A stretch of 64,000 bases of DNA from Roseiarcus fermentans (GTDB taxonomy: Bacteria > Pseudomonadota > Alphaproteobacteria > Rhizobiales > Beijerinckiaceae), in contig NZ_QNRK01000042.1 of the NCBI RefSeq assembly GCF_003315135.1, positions 1 through 64,000 of the forward strand, written 5' to 3'. Both the position numbers and the translations under genes were made by a program. Below the pieces are notes generated by a model, which made no database searches, was not told the DNA's origin, and saw nothing but the letters and a program-made list of their open reading frames with translations. Position 1 is the first letter of the stretch. Every line of letters starts with the position of its first letter. This document shows, one piece after another, positions 45,476 to 53,796 of this stretch.

Positions 45476-45912
45476 CACGGAAGGACGATGTCGATCGGGA
45501 TCACGGCGAGGCCGGCGCCGGTCTTGTCGCCCGGCGCCTGGACGACGTCGCCGCGGATGCCGCAGGCGAAGACGAGGCCGCCGAGCGTGCAGGTCCCGGT
45601 CTGGACATTGTCGGGCGCGAGCGCCGCGTCGAACGCGTCCTTGATCGGGTTCAACAGCGCGTCGGGGACGCCGTTCGGGTTCGCCCCGGTCGCGACATAG
45701 ATCACCGCGAGCGCGGTGAGGGTGCGGCGCGGCGGAACGTTCAGGTTCGGCCGGTGATAGGCCTCGTGGTGGACGACGAGGCCGAAGCCGGGCTTTCCGG
45801 GGGTCGCGAGCTGCTCGGGCGCGGCGAGGCGTCGGGTGGCCGCGCCGAAGGGGTAAGCGGAGGAGAGGGTGGCGAAGAGGGCTTCGATCGCCTGTTCGCG
45901 GGTGGTCGCCAT
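45475..45912 (-). CDS. Tail terminator / completion protein
   Basis: A 145-residue protein: MATTREQAIEALFATLSSAY, FGLVVHHEAYHRPNLNVPPR, LTALAVIYVATGANP and a final GAGLAVIPIDIVLP. Size, alpha/beta pattern and position after the minor head-tail gene and before tail tube indicate the tail terminator (lambda gpU-like). The ATG at 45912 is chosen by family length; its stop lies at the edge of the tandem repeat. Confidence 0.75.
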   Translation of the reverse strand: MATTREQAIEALFATLSSAYPFGAATRRLAAPEQLATPGKPGFGLVVHHEAYHRPNLNVPPRRTLTALAVIYVATGANPNGVPDALLNPIKDAFDAALAPDNVQTGTCTLGGLVFACGIRGDVVQAPGDKTGAGLAVIPIDIVLP

Positions 45913-45977
45913 TTTTGCCTTTCCCTTCGCGCCGTCCGGCGCTCGAGGCGTTCCGCGCATCAGCGCGGGCGGCCAAA

Positions 45978-46011
45978 GGGGCGTCGAAAGACGCCCCGTC
46001 TCGAGACGGGG
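45978..46011. other. Two overlapping, mutually exclusive hairpins
   Basis: GGGGCGTC-GAAA-GACGCCCC (45978-45997) and CCCCGTC-TCGA-GACGGGG (45994-46011) share the middle CCCC. Both have tetraloops. They lie in the 165-base gap between the gp10-like gene and the tail terminator gene. Attenuation or mRNA processing is possible; a REP remnant is equally so. Confidence 0.5.
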
Positions 46012-46077
46012 CTTTGCGCCCTTGCGCGCCTGACGGCGCGGTTCCTGGTTGTCCCTTCGCGCCTCACGGCGCGGTGA

Positions 46078-46551
46078 CTATCCCTTGGCGGCGCTCTCGA
46101 TCGCGGCGGCGATCGCGCCCCGCGCCGCGTCGAACGCCGGCGAAAGCGCCGGATAGGCCGGGATGGTCGCGCCGGGATGGTGGACGATGCTGGCGAACAC
46201 CTGACCGGCGGAGCCGTCGAAGGCGAGCGCGGCGGCCGCCTTCGGCAAAATGTCGTGGGCGGGCGTCGAGGCGCCGAGTTCGAGCAGATGGGCGAGCGGC
46301 GAGCCGGAGCGGACGAAGCCGCCGACCACGCCGGGGCCGCGGAACGTGCCGCCATAGATCGAGGCGAGGTACTGGCCGGGCTTCGTCCCCTCGAAGCGGA
46401 TGTGGGCGAGCGCGGCGTTGCGGGCGGCGTCGGCCATGTCGGACGCGACGGGGCCGAGCGCGCGCTCGAGCGCGTCCTCGGTGTCGGGCAGGACGGCGTC
46501 GATCCTGGCGTCGAAGTTGGCGTGCTCGAACGAGAAGCGGATCGAGGGCAT
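46078..46551 (-). CDS. HK97 gp10-like head-tail / minor tail protein
   Basis: A 157-residue protein with the fold signature of HK97 gp10 relatives: IRFSFEHANFDARIDAVLPD, ALGPVASDMADAARNAALAH, a glycine-rich YLASIYGGTFRGPGVVGGFV, and ELGASTPAHDILPKAAAALA. Such proteins join the head completion region to the tail. Start MPSIRF; its ATG overlaps the preceding gene's stop (TGATG). Confidence 0.78.
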   Translation of the reverse strand: MPSIRFSFEHANFDARIDAVLPDTEDALERALGPVASDMADAARNAALAHIRFEGTKPGQYLASIYGGTFRGPGVVGGFVRSGSPLAHLLELGASTPAHDILPKAAAALAFDGSAGQVFASIVHHPGATIPAYPALSPAFDAARGAIAAAIESAAKG

Positions 46552-46952
46552 CAGGCCAGCCCGACGCCGTAGAGGTCGATCGCGCCGGCGAGCGCCCGCC
46601 GGGCGGGGTCGACCTTGGTGATCGTCAGCGTCTCGGCCGGCAGGGTCAGCGTCACCTGGTCGCCTTTCTGCGGCAAGCCGGGGAAGCCGGCGGCGGCGAG
46701 GTCGGAAAGCATCACAATCAGATGGCGGTCGCCAAGCTCCATCGACCCGATCTGAGAAGCCGACCATCCTGTCGCGGCGGTCGCCGTGGTGTCGGCCTGA
46801 TAGTCTTCGACGAAGGCCGTGACCGCCGCTCCGTTCAGGGGCGTCTGGACGACGTTCGGCGGCGTGCCGGACAGCCTGGCGAAGGTCACGGGCTGGCCGC
46901 GCAGGCGGATCGCGGCGGCGGTCGCGGCGGCGGCGGCGCGGTCGATCCTCAT
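46551..46952 (-). CDS. Head closure / stopper protein
   Basis: A 133-residue protein with MRIDRAAAAATAAAIRLRGQ, VTFARLSG, FVEDYQADTTATAATGW and QKGDQVTLTLPAETLTITKV. The beta-barrel character and order (connector, this, gp10-like, terminator) suggest the head-tail stopper. It ends at the start of the gp10-like gene. Confidence 0.72.
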   Translation of the reverse strand: MRIDRAAAAATAAAIRLRGQPVTFARLSGTPPNVVQTPLNGAAVTAFVEDYQADTTATAATGWSASQIGSMELGDRHLIVMLSDLAAAGFPGLPQKGDQVTLTLPAETLTITKVDPARRALAGAIDLYGVGLA

Positions 46953-46986
46953 GGTTTCCTTCCGACGGGCGGCTTCGCGGCGCGCC

Positions 46987-47649
46987 TCATGCGACCACCG
47001 GCATGCGGTAGTTCAACAGTTTTCCCGCGATCGAGGGCGGGAGTTCGTTGTCGACCCCGGGGCCGTTGCCGAACCAGAACGCCTGCTCGAACACGCCGGG
47101 CGCGTTCTGGCTCCTGACCATCGGGTCGCGGCCTTGCGCATAATAGGCGATCTTGACGATCTCGACCACGGCGGCGACCACTTCGAACGGGATCGCGGCG
47201 AAGCCTGCGGTGAAGGTGACGGCGACCGGATCGGACCCCCACGCGCGGGGAAAGCCGAAGCTGTCGAGGCGGACGAGCTGGCCGTTCACGGCGTCGACCA
47301 GATAGTCGGTCCCGGAAATCAGCGTCGTCGGCGTCCCGGCGATGGTCTCGATGACGCTCCCAACCGAAACCAGCGGCCAGCGCGACAGTTGCAGCGGCGC
47401 GATCGCGGTGCGAAGCGTCCACGGGCGGCCGTCGCGGCCGGGGAAGATCTGGTCGAGGATCGTCTCGACGACGAACTTGTTGTTGGTGAAATTGGCCGCA
47501 GCGGCGGAGGCCTGCGGAATCAGGAGGGCGAGAAAGGCGTCGGCGGACGTGTCGGTCAGGCCGAGCATCATCTTGACGGTGGCGATATCGACGAGGTTTG
47601 GGCTCGCGGCCGGCGTGACGACGGTCGAGATGGTCGCGGGAGGGCCCAT
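46987..47649 (-). CDS. Head-tail connector (HK97 gp6-like)
   Basis: A 220-residue protein with VDIATVKMMLGLTDTSADAF, LALLIPQASAAAANFTNNKF, and FAAIPFEVVAAVVEIVKIAY. This is the gp6/phiE125 gp8-type connector, which stacks on the portal. Start at 47649 is one base from the upstream gene's stop. Confidence 0.85.
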   Translation of the reverse strand: MGPPATISTVVTPAASPNLVDIATVKMMLGLTDTSADAFLALLIPQASAAAANFTNNKFVVETILDQIFPGRDGRPWTLRTAIAPLQLSRWPLVSVGSVIETIAGTPTTLISGTDYLVDAVNGQLVRLDSFGFPRAWGSDPVAVTFTAGFAAIPFEVVAAVVEIVKIAYYAQGRDPMVRSQNAPGVFEQAFWFGNGPGVDNELPPSIAGKLLNYRMPVVA

Positions 47650-47650
47650 A

Positions 47651-48022
47651 TCAGGGGCCGACGATGACGGTCAGCGTCGCCTGCGCCAGCGCGCCGGCGC
47701 CCGTCACGGTCGGCGTGATGGCGGCGAAGCCCTCGACGAACTGGAGTTGCGCCAGAAGCGTCCCGAAGGTCGCGGCGGTCCCAGATACCGAGGCGCCGGC
47801 GTTGGAGAGAAGGTCTGCGCCGTCAGGGTCGAGCAGCTTCACCGTGTGACCGGTGGTCGGGGCGGGCGTTCCGGGAACGAACTTGATTCCCCAGATGCGG
47901 CCGCGGCCGATGTCGAAGGTCGAGGCGTTGAGGTTGCCGGAGCCGTCGGCGGTCCATTGGACCGCATATTTGACGATGCTTCCGCCGAGCAGGGTTTCTG
48001 TAACGGCGATCGAACCAGCCAT
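47651..48022 (-). CDS. Hypothetical head-region protein
   Basis: A 123-residue beta-rich protein with SIVKYAVQWTADGSGNLNAS, FDIGRGRIWGIKFVPG and HTVKLLDPDGADLL. From its position between capsid-region genes and the connector gene it is likely a small structural or decoration protein. No family name can be given. Confidence 0.68.
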   Translation of the reverse strand: MAGSIAVTETLLGGSIVKYAVQWTADGSGNLNASTFDIGRGRIWGIKFVPGTPAPTTGHTVKLLDPDGADLLSNAGASVSGTAATFGTLLAQLQFVEGFAAITPTVTGAGALAQATLTVIVGP

Positions 48023-48110
48023 GGAAGCGCCTCGGCGGTGTCAGGGTTGCGATGTGTGGCGCGGAGCGCGCGGTCCAGCGGGGAGCGCATGGGGGCCTTT
48101 CGAGGGCGGC

Positions 48111-48163
48111 GCGACCCCTCATCCGGCGGGCTTCGCCGGTCACCTTCTCCCGCAAGGGGAGAC
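48111..48163. repeat. REP-like palindromic element
   Basis: cgacccctcatccggcgggc begins it, then a cttcgccgg hairpin and a ccttctccc/gggagacgg stem. It lies in the gap between two structural genes. Confidence 0.75.
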
Positions 48164-48184
48164 GGAACGCGGAGGCGTCGACGT

Positions 48185-48961
48185 TCACCGGCCGTTGAAG
48201 ATATCGATCTTGTCGATTGACAGCGTCGCGAGGCCGGCGGACGCCGTCTTGTACACGGTGTGCCAGGGCTGCAGGATCGCCGCGCCGCCGGTCGCCGCCC
48301 AGACGACCGAGCCGACCGCATTGACGCGGCCGCCATCGACGAAAAAGGCGATGTCGGCGGGGTTCGACCAGTCCACCCGGTAGAGGTGCATGTTGGTATC
48401 GGTCGCGATCGCCGAACCGCCAATAGGCTTGGCGGCGAAATTATAGGTGTTGCCTTGCCCGTCCCTCGACCAGATCAGCAGCGCATTGTTGGCGGTCCAG
48501 CCGAACAGCATGTAGACCGCCTGGTTCGGCAGCGCGCCGCCGACCCAGGCCGAACCGAGGCCGACAGCCGCCTGGACGCCGGCGAGCGAGGGCGCGACGG
48601 AGAGCGCGGCGCGCCATTCAGCCTGCCCGATCTTGGTGGTGTCGACGCTCAGCGAATCGTTGAAATAGAGGCTTGCCTCCTCGATTTCGGAGGTCGCCAG
48701 CAGCGTGCACTGGATGATGCCGCCGGAAGAGTTGGTTTGCAGCGCCACGGTCGGCGGCGCGGCGCCGACGATCTTCTTGACCCAGGCATAGCCGACGGCC
48801 GGCGAGCCTGCGGCCGGGATGCCGGCTGTGTGGCCGGCTCCGACGAACTCGTCGCCGAAGGCGAAGGCCGAGGCGGCGGCGACCGTCTCCGTCGTGTTGC
48901 CGTCGAATTCACATTGCACGCCGGCGCGGAATTCGGCCTTGGTGCTGGTCGGGGTGGACAT
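48185..48961 (-). CDS. LamG/jelly-roll-like virion protein
   Basis: A 258-residue protein, probably a concanavalin/LamG-type beta-sandwich: FGDEFVGAGHTAGIPAAGSP, IIQCTLLATSEIEEASLYFN, QAVYMLFGWTANNALLIWSR, and LYRVDWSNPADIAFFVDGGR. It lies among capsid-associated genes and may decorate the head. The assignment is by fold pattern and position. Confidence 0.65.
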   Translation of the reverse strand: MSTPTSTKAEFRAGVQCEFDGNTTETVAAASAFAFGDEFVGAGHTAGIPAAGSPAVGYAWVKKIVGAAPPTVALQTNSSGGIIQCTLLATSEIEEASLYFNDSLSVDTTKIGQAEWRAALSVAPSLAGVQAAVGLGSAWVGGALPNQAVYMLFGWTANNALLIWSRDGQGNTYNFAAKPIGGSAIATDTNMHLYRVDWSNPADIAFFVDGGRVNAVGSVVWAATGGAAILQPWHTVYKTASAGLATLSIDKIDIFNGR

Positions 48962-48997
48962 GGGGCGAAACTCCGGACATGCGGGAAGGCGGCGGTC

Positions 48998-49020
48998 AGG
49001 GGCGGCGAGACGCCGCCCCT
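48998..49020. other. Perfect hairpin between two virion genes
   Basis: AGGGGCGGCG-AGA-CGCCGCCCCT: a 10-bp stem with 3-nt loop, just after the stop of the 161-residue gene on the minus strand (49031). It is terminator-like without a U-tract, or a REP remnant. Confidence 0.5.
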
Positions 49021-49030
49021 CCGGTCATCG

Positions 49031-49516
49031 TCAATTCGTGTAGGTGCTGATCTTGTCGGCGCCCTGGTAGCGCTCCCACACGATCAGCGTCGCCTCGGTG
49101 ATGTTCGAGCCGTTGGATGCGCTGGTCTGCAGCGCGATGGTCTTGAAGCCGTTGGCCATGTCGAGCGCGACCTCGGGGACGATCTCGAAGATCACGATCT
49201 TGTCGGCGAGACTCGCGTCGCATTGGAAGGTCGCGCCGGCGGTCTGGGCGACAAAAACGTCGGTCGTGCCGGTGGCGTTGTCGAGCCAGACGCGCACGGC
49301 GTTGATCGCCTTCGACGCCGTTCCGGAGACGTCCTGCGCCTGCAGCGGCGAGAAGGTCACCTGCGCGGCGTTGCCCTGGTTGACGCGGGCGACGATCCAT
49401 GCCTTTTCCGCGCCCTTGAGCGTGCGGTAGGAGCCAGTGCGGCCGGCGGCGTCGGCCGCGGGCGGAAGCAGACTGACGGGCGGGAACATGTCGGGGAGGG
49501 AATACTGGCGGGCCAT
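49031..49516 (-). CDS. Hypothetical structural/decoration protein
   Basis: A 161-residue protein with RQYSLPDMFPPVSLLPPAAD, GAEKAWIVARVNQGNAAQVT and a final TLIVWERYQGADKISTYTN. It follows the major capsid gene, where decoration or cement proteins are usual. No specific family is recognised. Confidence 0.65.
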   Translation of the reverse strand: MARQYSLPDMFPPVSLLPPAADAAGRTGSYRTLKGAEKAWIVARVNQGNAAQVTFSPLQAQDVSGTASKAINAVRVWLDNATGTTDVFVAQTAGATFQCDASLADKIVIFEIVPEVALDMANGFKTIALQTSASNGSNITEATLIVWERYQGADKISTYTN

Positions 49517-49561
49517 TGCGGCGGGCTCCTGAAGTGCGAGGGATTGAAAGGGCGGCGCTCC

Positions 49562-49620
49562 GAACCATCACCCTGCCGCCTGCGGCGCCTGTCCCTCTCC
49601 CGCGAGGGGAGAGGGGGTCA
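49562..49620. repeat. REP-like palindromic element
   Basis: CGAACCATCACCCTGCCGCC, then a gcctgcggc hairpin and the ccctctccc/ggggagaggg stem. It lies between the major capsid stop and the next gene. Confidence 0.8.
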
Positions 49621-49632
49621 GGGCGACGGGCT

Positions 49633-51051
49633 TTACCGGGCGGCGATGGCGACGAACGGCGAGCGGGTGTTGCCGCCCTTGAACGGGGTGATCGGGCTCT
49701 TCCACATCGGCTGGCCGTCGGTGCGGTAGGTAATGCGGAACACCATTTCGTCGGTCAGGAAGGCGATGTGCATCGACGTCGCCGCCTGCACGCCGCCCTT
49801 GTCGACCAGCGTATACTGGCTGAGATCGACCAGCACGATGTCGCCGGGCGAGCCCAACGCGGCGCTGTATTCGGTCTCGATCACCGGGCGCCCGAGCAGG
49901 GTCGAATAGGGCGAGCCGGAATAGCCGCCGGGCGGAAGATAGACCGGCGCGCCGCCGGTTCCCACCACCTGCGCCAGGCCCATCAGCTGCGGCAGCGCAT
50001 CCTGGTTGACCAGCCAGACGCTGTTCTTGCGGCTACGCGACCACAGGCGCGACCACATCGCATCGACGTTTTCCTTGACGATGGTGGCGGTCGGCTGGCC
50101 GACCGCCTTGGCGACCGAGACCAGCGCGGTCGAATTGAGGATACCGAGCGGCTGGCCGGCGCCGGTGCCCTCGAACACCGAGTCCTCGGTCATGAACATG
50201 ATTTCTTCCGCGAACGCCTGGCCGAGAATGGCGGTTAGCGCGGTCGAATCCTGCAGAAGTTCGTCGGTCATGTAGGCGAGCGAGAACAGTTTCTTGAGGT
50301 CGAACTCGGCCCGGCGGAACTTCGGCTTGGAGGACGAGGGCTGCGTGCCTTCGCCGACCCAGTAGGACTGTACGCCGCCCCAGCGGGATCCGGTGGCGCG
50401 GCTCGTTTCGTCGACCGCGTTGATCTTGAGGCCGTTCGCTTCCGCGCTGATCGGGATCTTGTTCACCCGGGAGAGGATTTCGCCCATATCGTGGGCGAGC
50501 ATGAACACCGCCTGCTGGAAATCGACCTGGGCGAGGAAGCCGCCGCCGGTCGGATCGACTTCGGAGGCGCCGGTCGGAGCGCGGACGAGGCGCGGGTCGG
50601 CCGTTCCGCCGGCCTTGGTCGCCAGCGTCGAGCGGGCGATGGCCTGCAGCTGCTCGCCGAACGACTTGAACGGCAGGTCCTTGGCCGTCAGGCCGAGCGA
50701 GGCGGCCTCGGCGCGGGCGGAGCGAACGTACGATTCGAACTGGCGGCCGATCACCGGATTGTAGTTGGCCGGCGACAGGCATTCGCCGCCGCCGTTGAAG
50801 GCGCGCAGGTTGAAACCCTGCGCGGCGCGGGCGGCGAGGTTCGGATCGGGCTCGGCTGCGGCGGCCGAGACCGGCTGGGCGAGCGAGGCCGAACGGGCGC
50901 GAGCGGCCTCGACCCGGCGGATTTCCGCCTCGACCGCGACGATCTCGGCCTCCTTGGCGTCGAACGCCTTTCCGTCGGCGAGGATTTCTGCGGAATTCAG
51001 GTCGTCGGTCAGCGCGCCGAGTTTCCGGCGCAGCTCAGCGAGCTTGTCCAT
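49633..51051 (-). CDS. Major capsid protein, HK97 fold
   Basis: A 472-residue HK97-family major capsid precursor. An N-terminal coiled-coil delta domain (about 1-60) is followed by a linker and the capsid domain: EVDPTGGGFLAQVDFQQAVF, KLFSLAYMTDELLQDSTALT, FEGTGAGQPLGILNSTALVS and LVNQDALPQLMGLAQ. The delta domain should be removed by the adjacent prohead protease. Confidence 0.96.
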   Translation of the reverse strand: MDKLAELRRKLGALTDDLNSAEILADGKAFDAKEAEIVAVEAEIRRVEAARARSASLAQPVSAAAAEPDPNLAARAAQGFNLRAFNGGGECLSPANYNPVIGRQFESYVRSARAEAASLGLTAKDLPFKSFGEQLQAIARSTLATKAGGTADPRLVRAPTGASEVDPTGGGFLAQVDFQQAVFMLAHDMGEILSRVNKIPISAEANGLKINAVDETSRATGSRWGGVQSYWVGEGTQPSSSKPKFRRAEFDLKKLFSLAYMTDELLQDSTALTAILGQAFAEEIMFMTEDSVFEGTGAGQPLGILNSTALVSVAKAVGQPTATIVKENVDAMWSRLWSRSRKNSVWLVNQDALPQLMGLAQVVGTGGAPVYLPPGGYSGSPYSTLLGRPVIETEYSAALGSPGDIVLVDLSQYTLVDKGGVQAATSMHIAFLTDEMVFRITYRTDGQPMWKSPITPFKGGNTRSPFVAIAAR

Positions 51052-51257
51052 GTAGAGGGCTCCTTCGGCCGCGTCTCACAACGAGCGGCACTGGGGGATT
51101 GCGCACGTTTTCAGACGTCCGCGGGCTGCCTTGCCGAAGGGCGGTTTGAGGCGTCCGGTTTTTGAGACCGGAAGGGGGCGACGACCGCGGCTGACGGACC
51201 GATTCGAACGGCCGGCCTGTCTATCGCGCTGGCGATACGTCGCCGGCGAATGCGTGA
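51052..51257. other. Gap between protease and capsid genes
   Basis: This 206-base gap holds no gene. An 8-bp inverted repeat (CCTTCGGC 51062-51069; GCCGAAGG 51134-51141) spans it. The capsid gene may have its own promoter here, but no consensus is evident. Confidence 0.4.
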
Positions 51258-52421
51258 TCAGAGGCGGTTGCGGGCGGCGCGGGCGCGGGCCTTGCGGGCG
51301 CGAAGTGCGCGCTCGTTGTCCGGGTCTTCGTCGGCATTGTCGCCGCCGTCGTCGCCAGTCTCAGGGTTGTCGTCGTCGGGCGGCTCGAGCACGGTCATGA
51401 TGTGCTTGCCGGCGGTGGCGCAATGCTCGTGCGCGGCGCGGAGGCATTTTTCGGTCTCGGCCGAGAGGCGGCGGCCGGAGCGGCCAAGGCCGAGGGCGGA
51501 CAGCGCCTTCTGGACGCCGGCGGCGACCTGCGCCTCGACGTTTCCGGTTTCCCCGCCGGCGATCAGCTCGTCGGTCTCTTCCTTGGCCATGGCGGCGGCG
51601 ATTGCCGCCCCCTCGTTGACCCAGGCGCGCATGCGGGCCGGCAGCGGCGAGCCGTCCTGCTCGGCTTCGGCCTCTTCCTCGACGCGGGCGCACACCCAGT
51701 CGGCGAAGGCGAGCAGGTCGCAGAGATAGGAGACCTCGTAGAGGCCGCGCTTGCGGTAGGCGCGCGCGAGGGCGCGAGGGTCGACGGTTCGGTGTTGCGA
51801 GCCCTCACCCTGCCCGGCTGCGCCGGGCTGTCCCTCTCCCGTTTCGCGGGCGAGGGGGAGGAGGTTGAGGCGGGCAACGTCGACGCCGGCGGATTTGGCG
51901 AGCGCGACGGCGTTGGGGTTGGCGGGGATGGGCACGATCGAGATTTCGAGCAGCTCCTGCTTCAGGAAATCGACGCCGCCTTTTCGGGTCTTCGACGGCG
52001 TCCATTCGATCGGGGCGAAGCCGACGCTGACGGTTTTGAGCCAGCCGCCTTTGACCATCTCCCAGACGGCCGCGGCGGTCGGGTTGACGTCGGCGCCCAT
52101 GAACTCGATGTCGCCGACGAGCCGCGTCCCCTCAACCCGGACGTTCTTCGCCCGACCAATGGCGTTTTCGACCGAGGCGCTATCGTGGCCGAAGAGCGCG
52201 ATCGGGTTCTGGTTGAAGTTGGAAAGCTCCCAACCCTTGGCCGAGATCACGTCGCCGTAGCGGTCGACCGTCTCGTCGGAGAAGACGAAGCTCGCGGTGC
52301 GGCTGTCGGCCGCGAGGACGGGCTCGGCGACGGTGGCGAAGCGCACGGTGGGAGTGAACGGCGTCGCGCGGGTGCGGCTCGCCTCGCGGGCAAAATCGGC
52401 GATGTTGATGGCTGTCGGCAT
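51258..52421 (-). CDS. HK97-type prohead protease
   Basis: A 387-residue prohead protease (peptidase family S78). The catalytic region includes FVFSDETVDRYGDVISAKGW, catalytic His in ALFGHDSASVENAIGRA, and catalytic Ser in GWLKTVSVGFAPIEW. From about residue 200 a REP-derived stretch (ARETGEGQPGAAGQGEGSQH) leads into a long C-terminal helical and then acidic/basic tail (PDDDNPETGDD, ending RARAARNRL). Family members are usually shorter (about 200 residues), so the C-terminus may act as a scaffold. Start MPTAINIAD has GAGG upstream. Confidence 0.92.
   Translation of the reverse strand: MPTAINIADFAREASRTRATPFTPTVRFATVAEPVLAADSRTASFVFSDETVDRYGDVISAKGWELSNFNQNPIALFGHDSASVENAIGRAKNVRVEGTRLVGDIEFMGADVNPTAAAVWEMVKGGWLKTVSVGFAPIEWTPSKTRKGGVDFLKQELLEISIVPIPANPNAVALAKSAGVDVARLNLLPLARETGEGQPGAAGQGEGSQHRTVDPRALARAYRKRGLYEVSYLCDLLAFADWVCARVEEEAEAEQDGSPLPARMRAWVNEGAAIAAAMAKEETDELIAGGETGNVEAQVAAGVQKALSALGLGRSGRRLSAETEKCLRAAHEHCATAGKHIMTVLEPPDDDNPETGDDGGDNADEDPDNERALRARKARARAARNRL
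51794..51861. repeat. REP-like element inside the prohead protease gene, in frame
   Basis: GCGAGCCCTCACCCTGCCCG, a gctgcgccgggc hairpin, then the ccctctcccgtttcgcgggcgagg hairpin. It is read in frame and joins the protease domain to the C-terminal extension. Confidence 0.8.
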
Positions 52422-52444
52422 GGGGGCCTCAAAAATTGTAAAGG

Positions 52445-52507
52445 GCGGCGCCGCCCTCATCCGGCGCTTCGCGCCACCTTCTCCCCGTTTCACGGGGCGA
52501 AGGGGTC
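52445..52507. repeat. REP-like palindromic element
   Basis: cgccgccctcatccggcgct, a cgcttcgcgcc hairpin, then ccttctccccgtttcacggg with its complement. It fills the gap between the portal stop and the protease start and overlaps the portal stop. Confidence 0.78.
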
Positions 52508-53786
52508 AGGGGGCGGGCTTGACGGACTGGTCGGCGCTGCCGTCTGCGGGGCGGCCGCCGCCGTCGGCGCCGGTTCCGCTCGATTGCGAGCCCATCACGC
52601 TCATGTTGGCGGGCTCGAGCAGCTTGTCGCCGGCAGGGTCCGGATTGCGGCCGTCGTCGATGCGGGCTTCGTTCGGCTTCAGGAAGCCGCCCATCACGCC
52701 ACGGGCGTAATTGTTGTAGCGGGTCGAGACGTCGGCGCGGGAAAGCTGCGTGAGGTCGTAGTCGACGAACAGGTTTTCGGCGCGCAGGTCGAAGTCGGTG
52801 TCCCACTTCCACGCCCAGCGCGAGGTGTAGCCGCTCATCGTCAGGTTGATGTATTCCTGCGCGAGCTGGGTGATGTTGTTGTTTGTGCTGCGCGCCAGAT
52901 CGCCGATCATGTGCGCCGGAATGCGGAAGATGCGGGTCACTTCCTGAATTTGCAGGTTTCTGGCGGCGATGAACTGGGCGTCAGTGGCGCTCAAGACCGT
53001 CGGTTGGTATTTCAGGCCCTGCTCGAGCACCACGATCTTGCCGGAGTTCTGCACGCCGGAGCGCTTTTCCTTCCAGTCGGCCGCCATACGTTTCGCCGCG
53101 TCAGGCGTCAGCTTGGAATCGGTCGTCAGGATGCCCGAGGCGTTCGAGCCCTGGCTCATGTACATCGCCGCCTGGCGCTCATAGCCAAGCGCGAGGCCGA
53201 TCGCCTCTTTCGCCAGCGAGATGCGCGAGGCGCCCAAGAGGCCATTCATCGAGAATCCGCGGACGTGAAACACGTCCTCGGCGGGGATCAGGAACGGCTG
53301 GCCAGCGAGTTCTGCACGCAGATGCAGGCCGTTCGGCGTGACCCGGTAGAAAATCTCGCCGTCGGGAGATTCCCAAAGCGCGACCCAGTCGGCGTTGACC
53401 GGGATCAGGGCGGAAACCTTGCCGCGGCGGTCGCGGATCTTGACCGAATAGGCGTTGCCGCGCAGTACGAGGCTGAGCTGCATCATCTCCGCCCATTCGA
53501 AATAGTTCTGCCACGAGTTCGGACGGTAGAGGAGGTTGTAGACCTCGTGGTCGACCTTGGCCTTGCGCGAGCCGTCGGGCAGGCGCTGAAAAACGGTTGG
53601 CGTCAGTTTGGCGAAGTCTTCGCACAGCATCGTCGCGGCCGCCATCACGGTGGTCGCGGTCAGCGCAGTCGCCTGATTGACCTCGACGCCGCTCGATGCG
53701 TGGGCGTTGAACCAACCAAAGCCCCAGTCCGAATCGCCCTCGGCGGAGCGGGTTTTCGCCCCGAACAGGCGCGTCAGCCAGGACAT
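52506..53786 (-). CDS. Portal protein, HK97 family
   Basis: A 426-residue portal: MSWLTRLFGAKTRSAEGDSD, the region SWQNYFEWAEMMQLSLVLRG, NAYSVKIRDRRGKVSALIPV, VFHVRGFSMNGLLGASRISL and RIFRIPAHMIGDLARSTNNN with QLAQEYINLTM. It forms the dodecameric vertex through which DNA is packaged and ejected. It ends with a Gly/Ser/Asp-rich tail. Confidence 0.96.
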   Translation of the reverse strand: MSWLTRLFGAKTRSAEGDSDWGFGWFNAHASSGVEVNQATALTATTVMAAATMLCEDFAKLTPTVFQRLPDGSRKAKVDHEVYNLLYRPNSWQNYFEWAEMMQLSLVLRGNAYSVKIRDRRGKVSALIPVNADWVALWESPDGEIFYRVTPNGLHLRAELAGQPFLIPAEDVFHVRGFSMNGLLGASRISLAKEAIGLALGYERQAAMYMSQGSNASGILTTDSKLTPDAAKRMAADWKEKRSGVQNSGKIVVLEQGLKYQPTVLSATDAQFIAARNLQIQEVTRIFRIPAHMIGDLARSTNNNITQLAQEYINLTMSGYTSRWAWKWDTDFDLRAENLFVDYDLTQLSRADVSTRYNNYARGVMGGFLKPNEARIDDGRNPDPAGDKLLEPANMSVMGSQSSGTGADGGGRPADGSADQSVKPAP

Positions 53787-53796
53787 GCGCGCTCCC

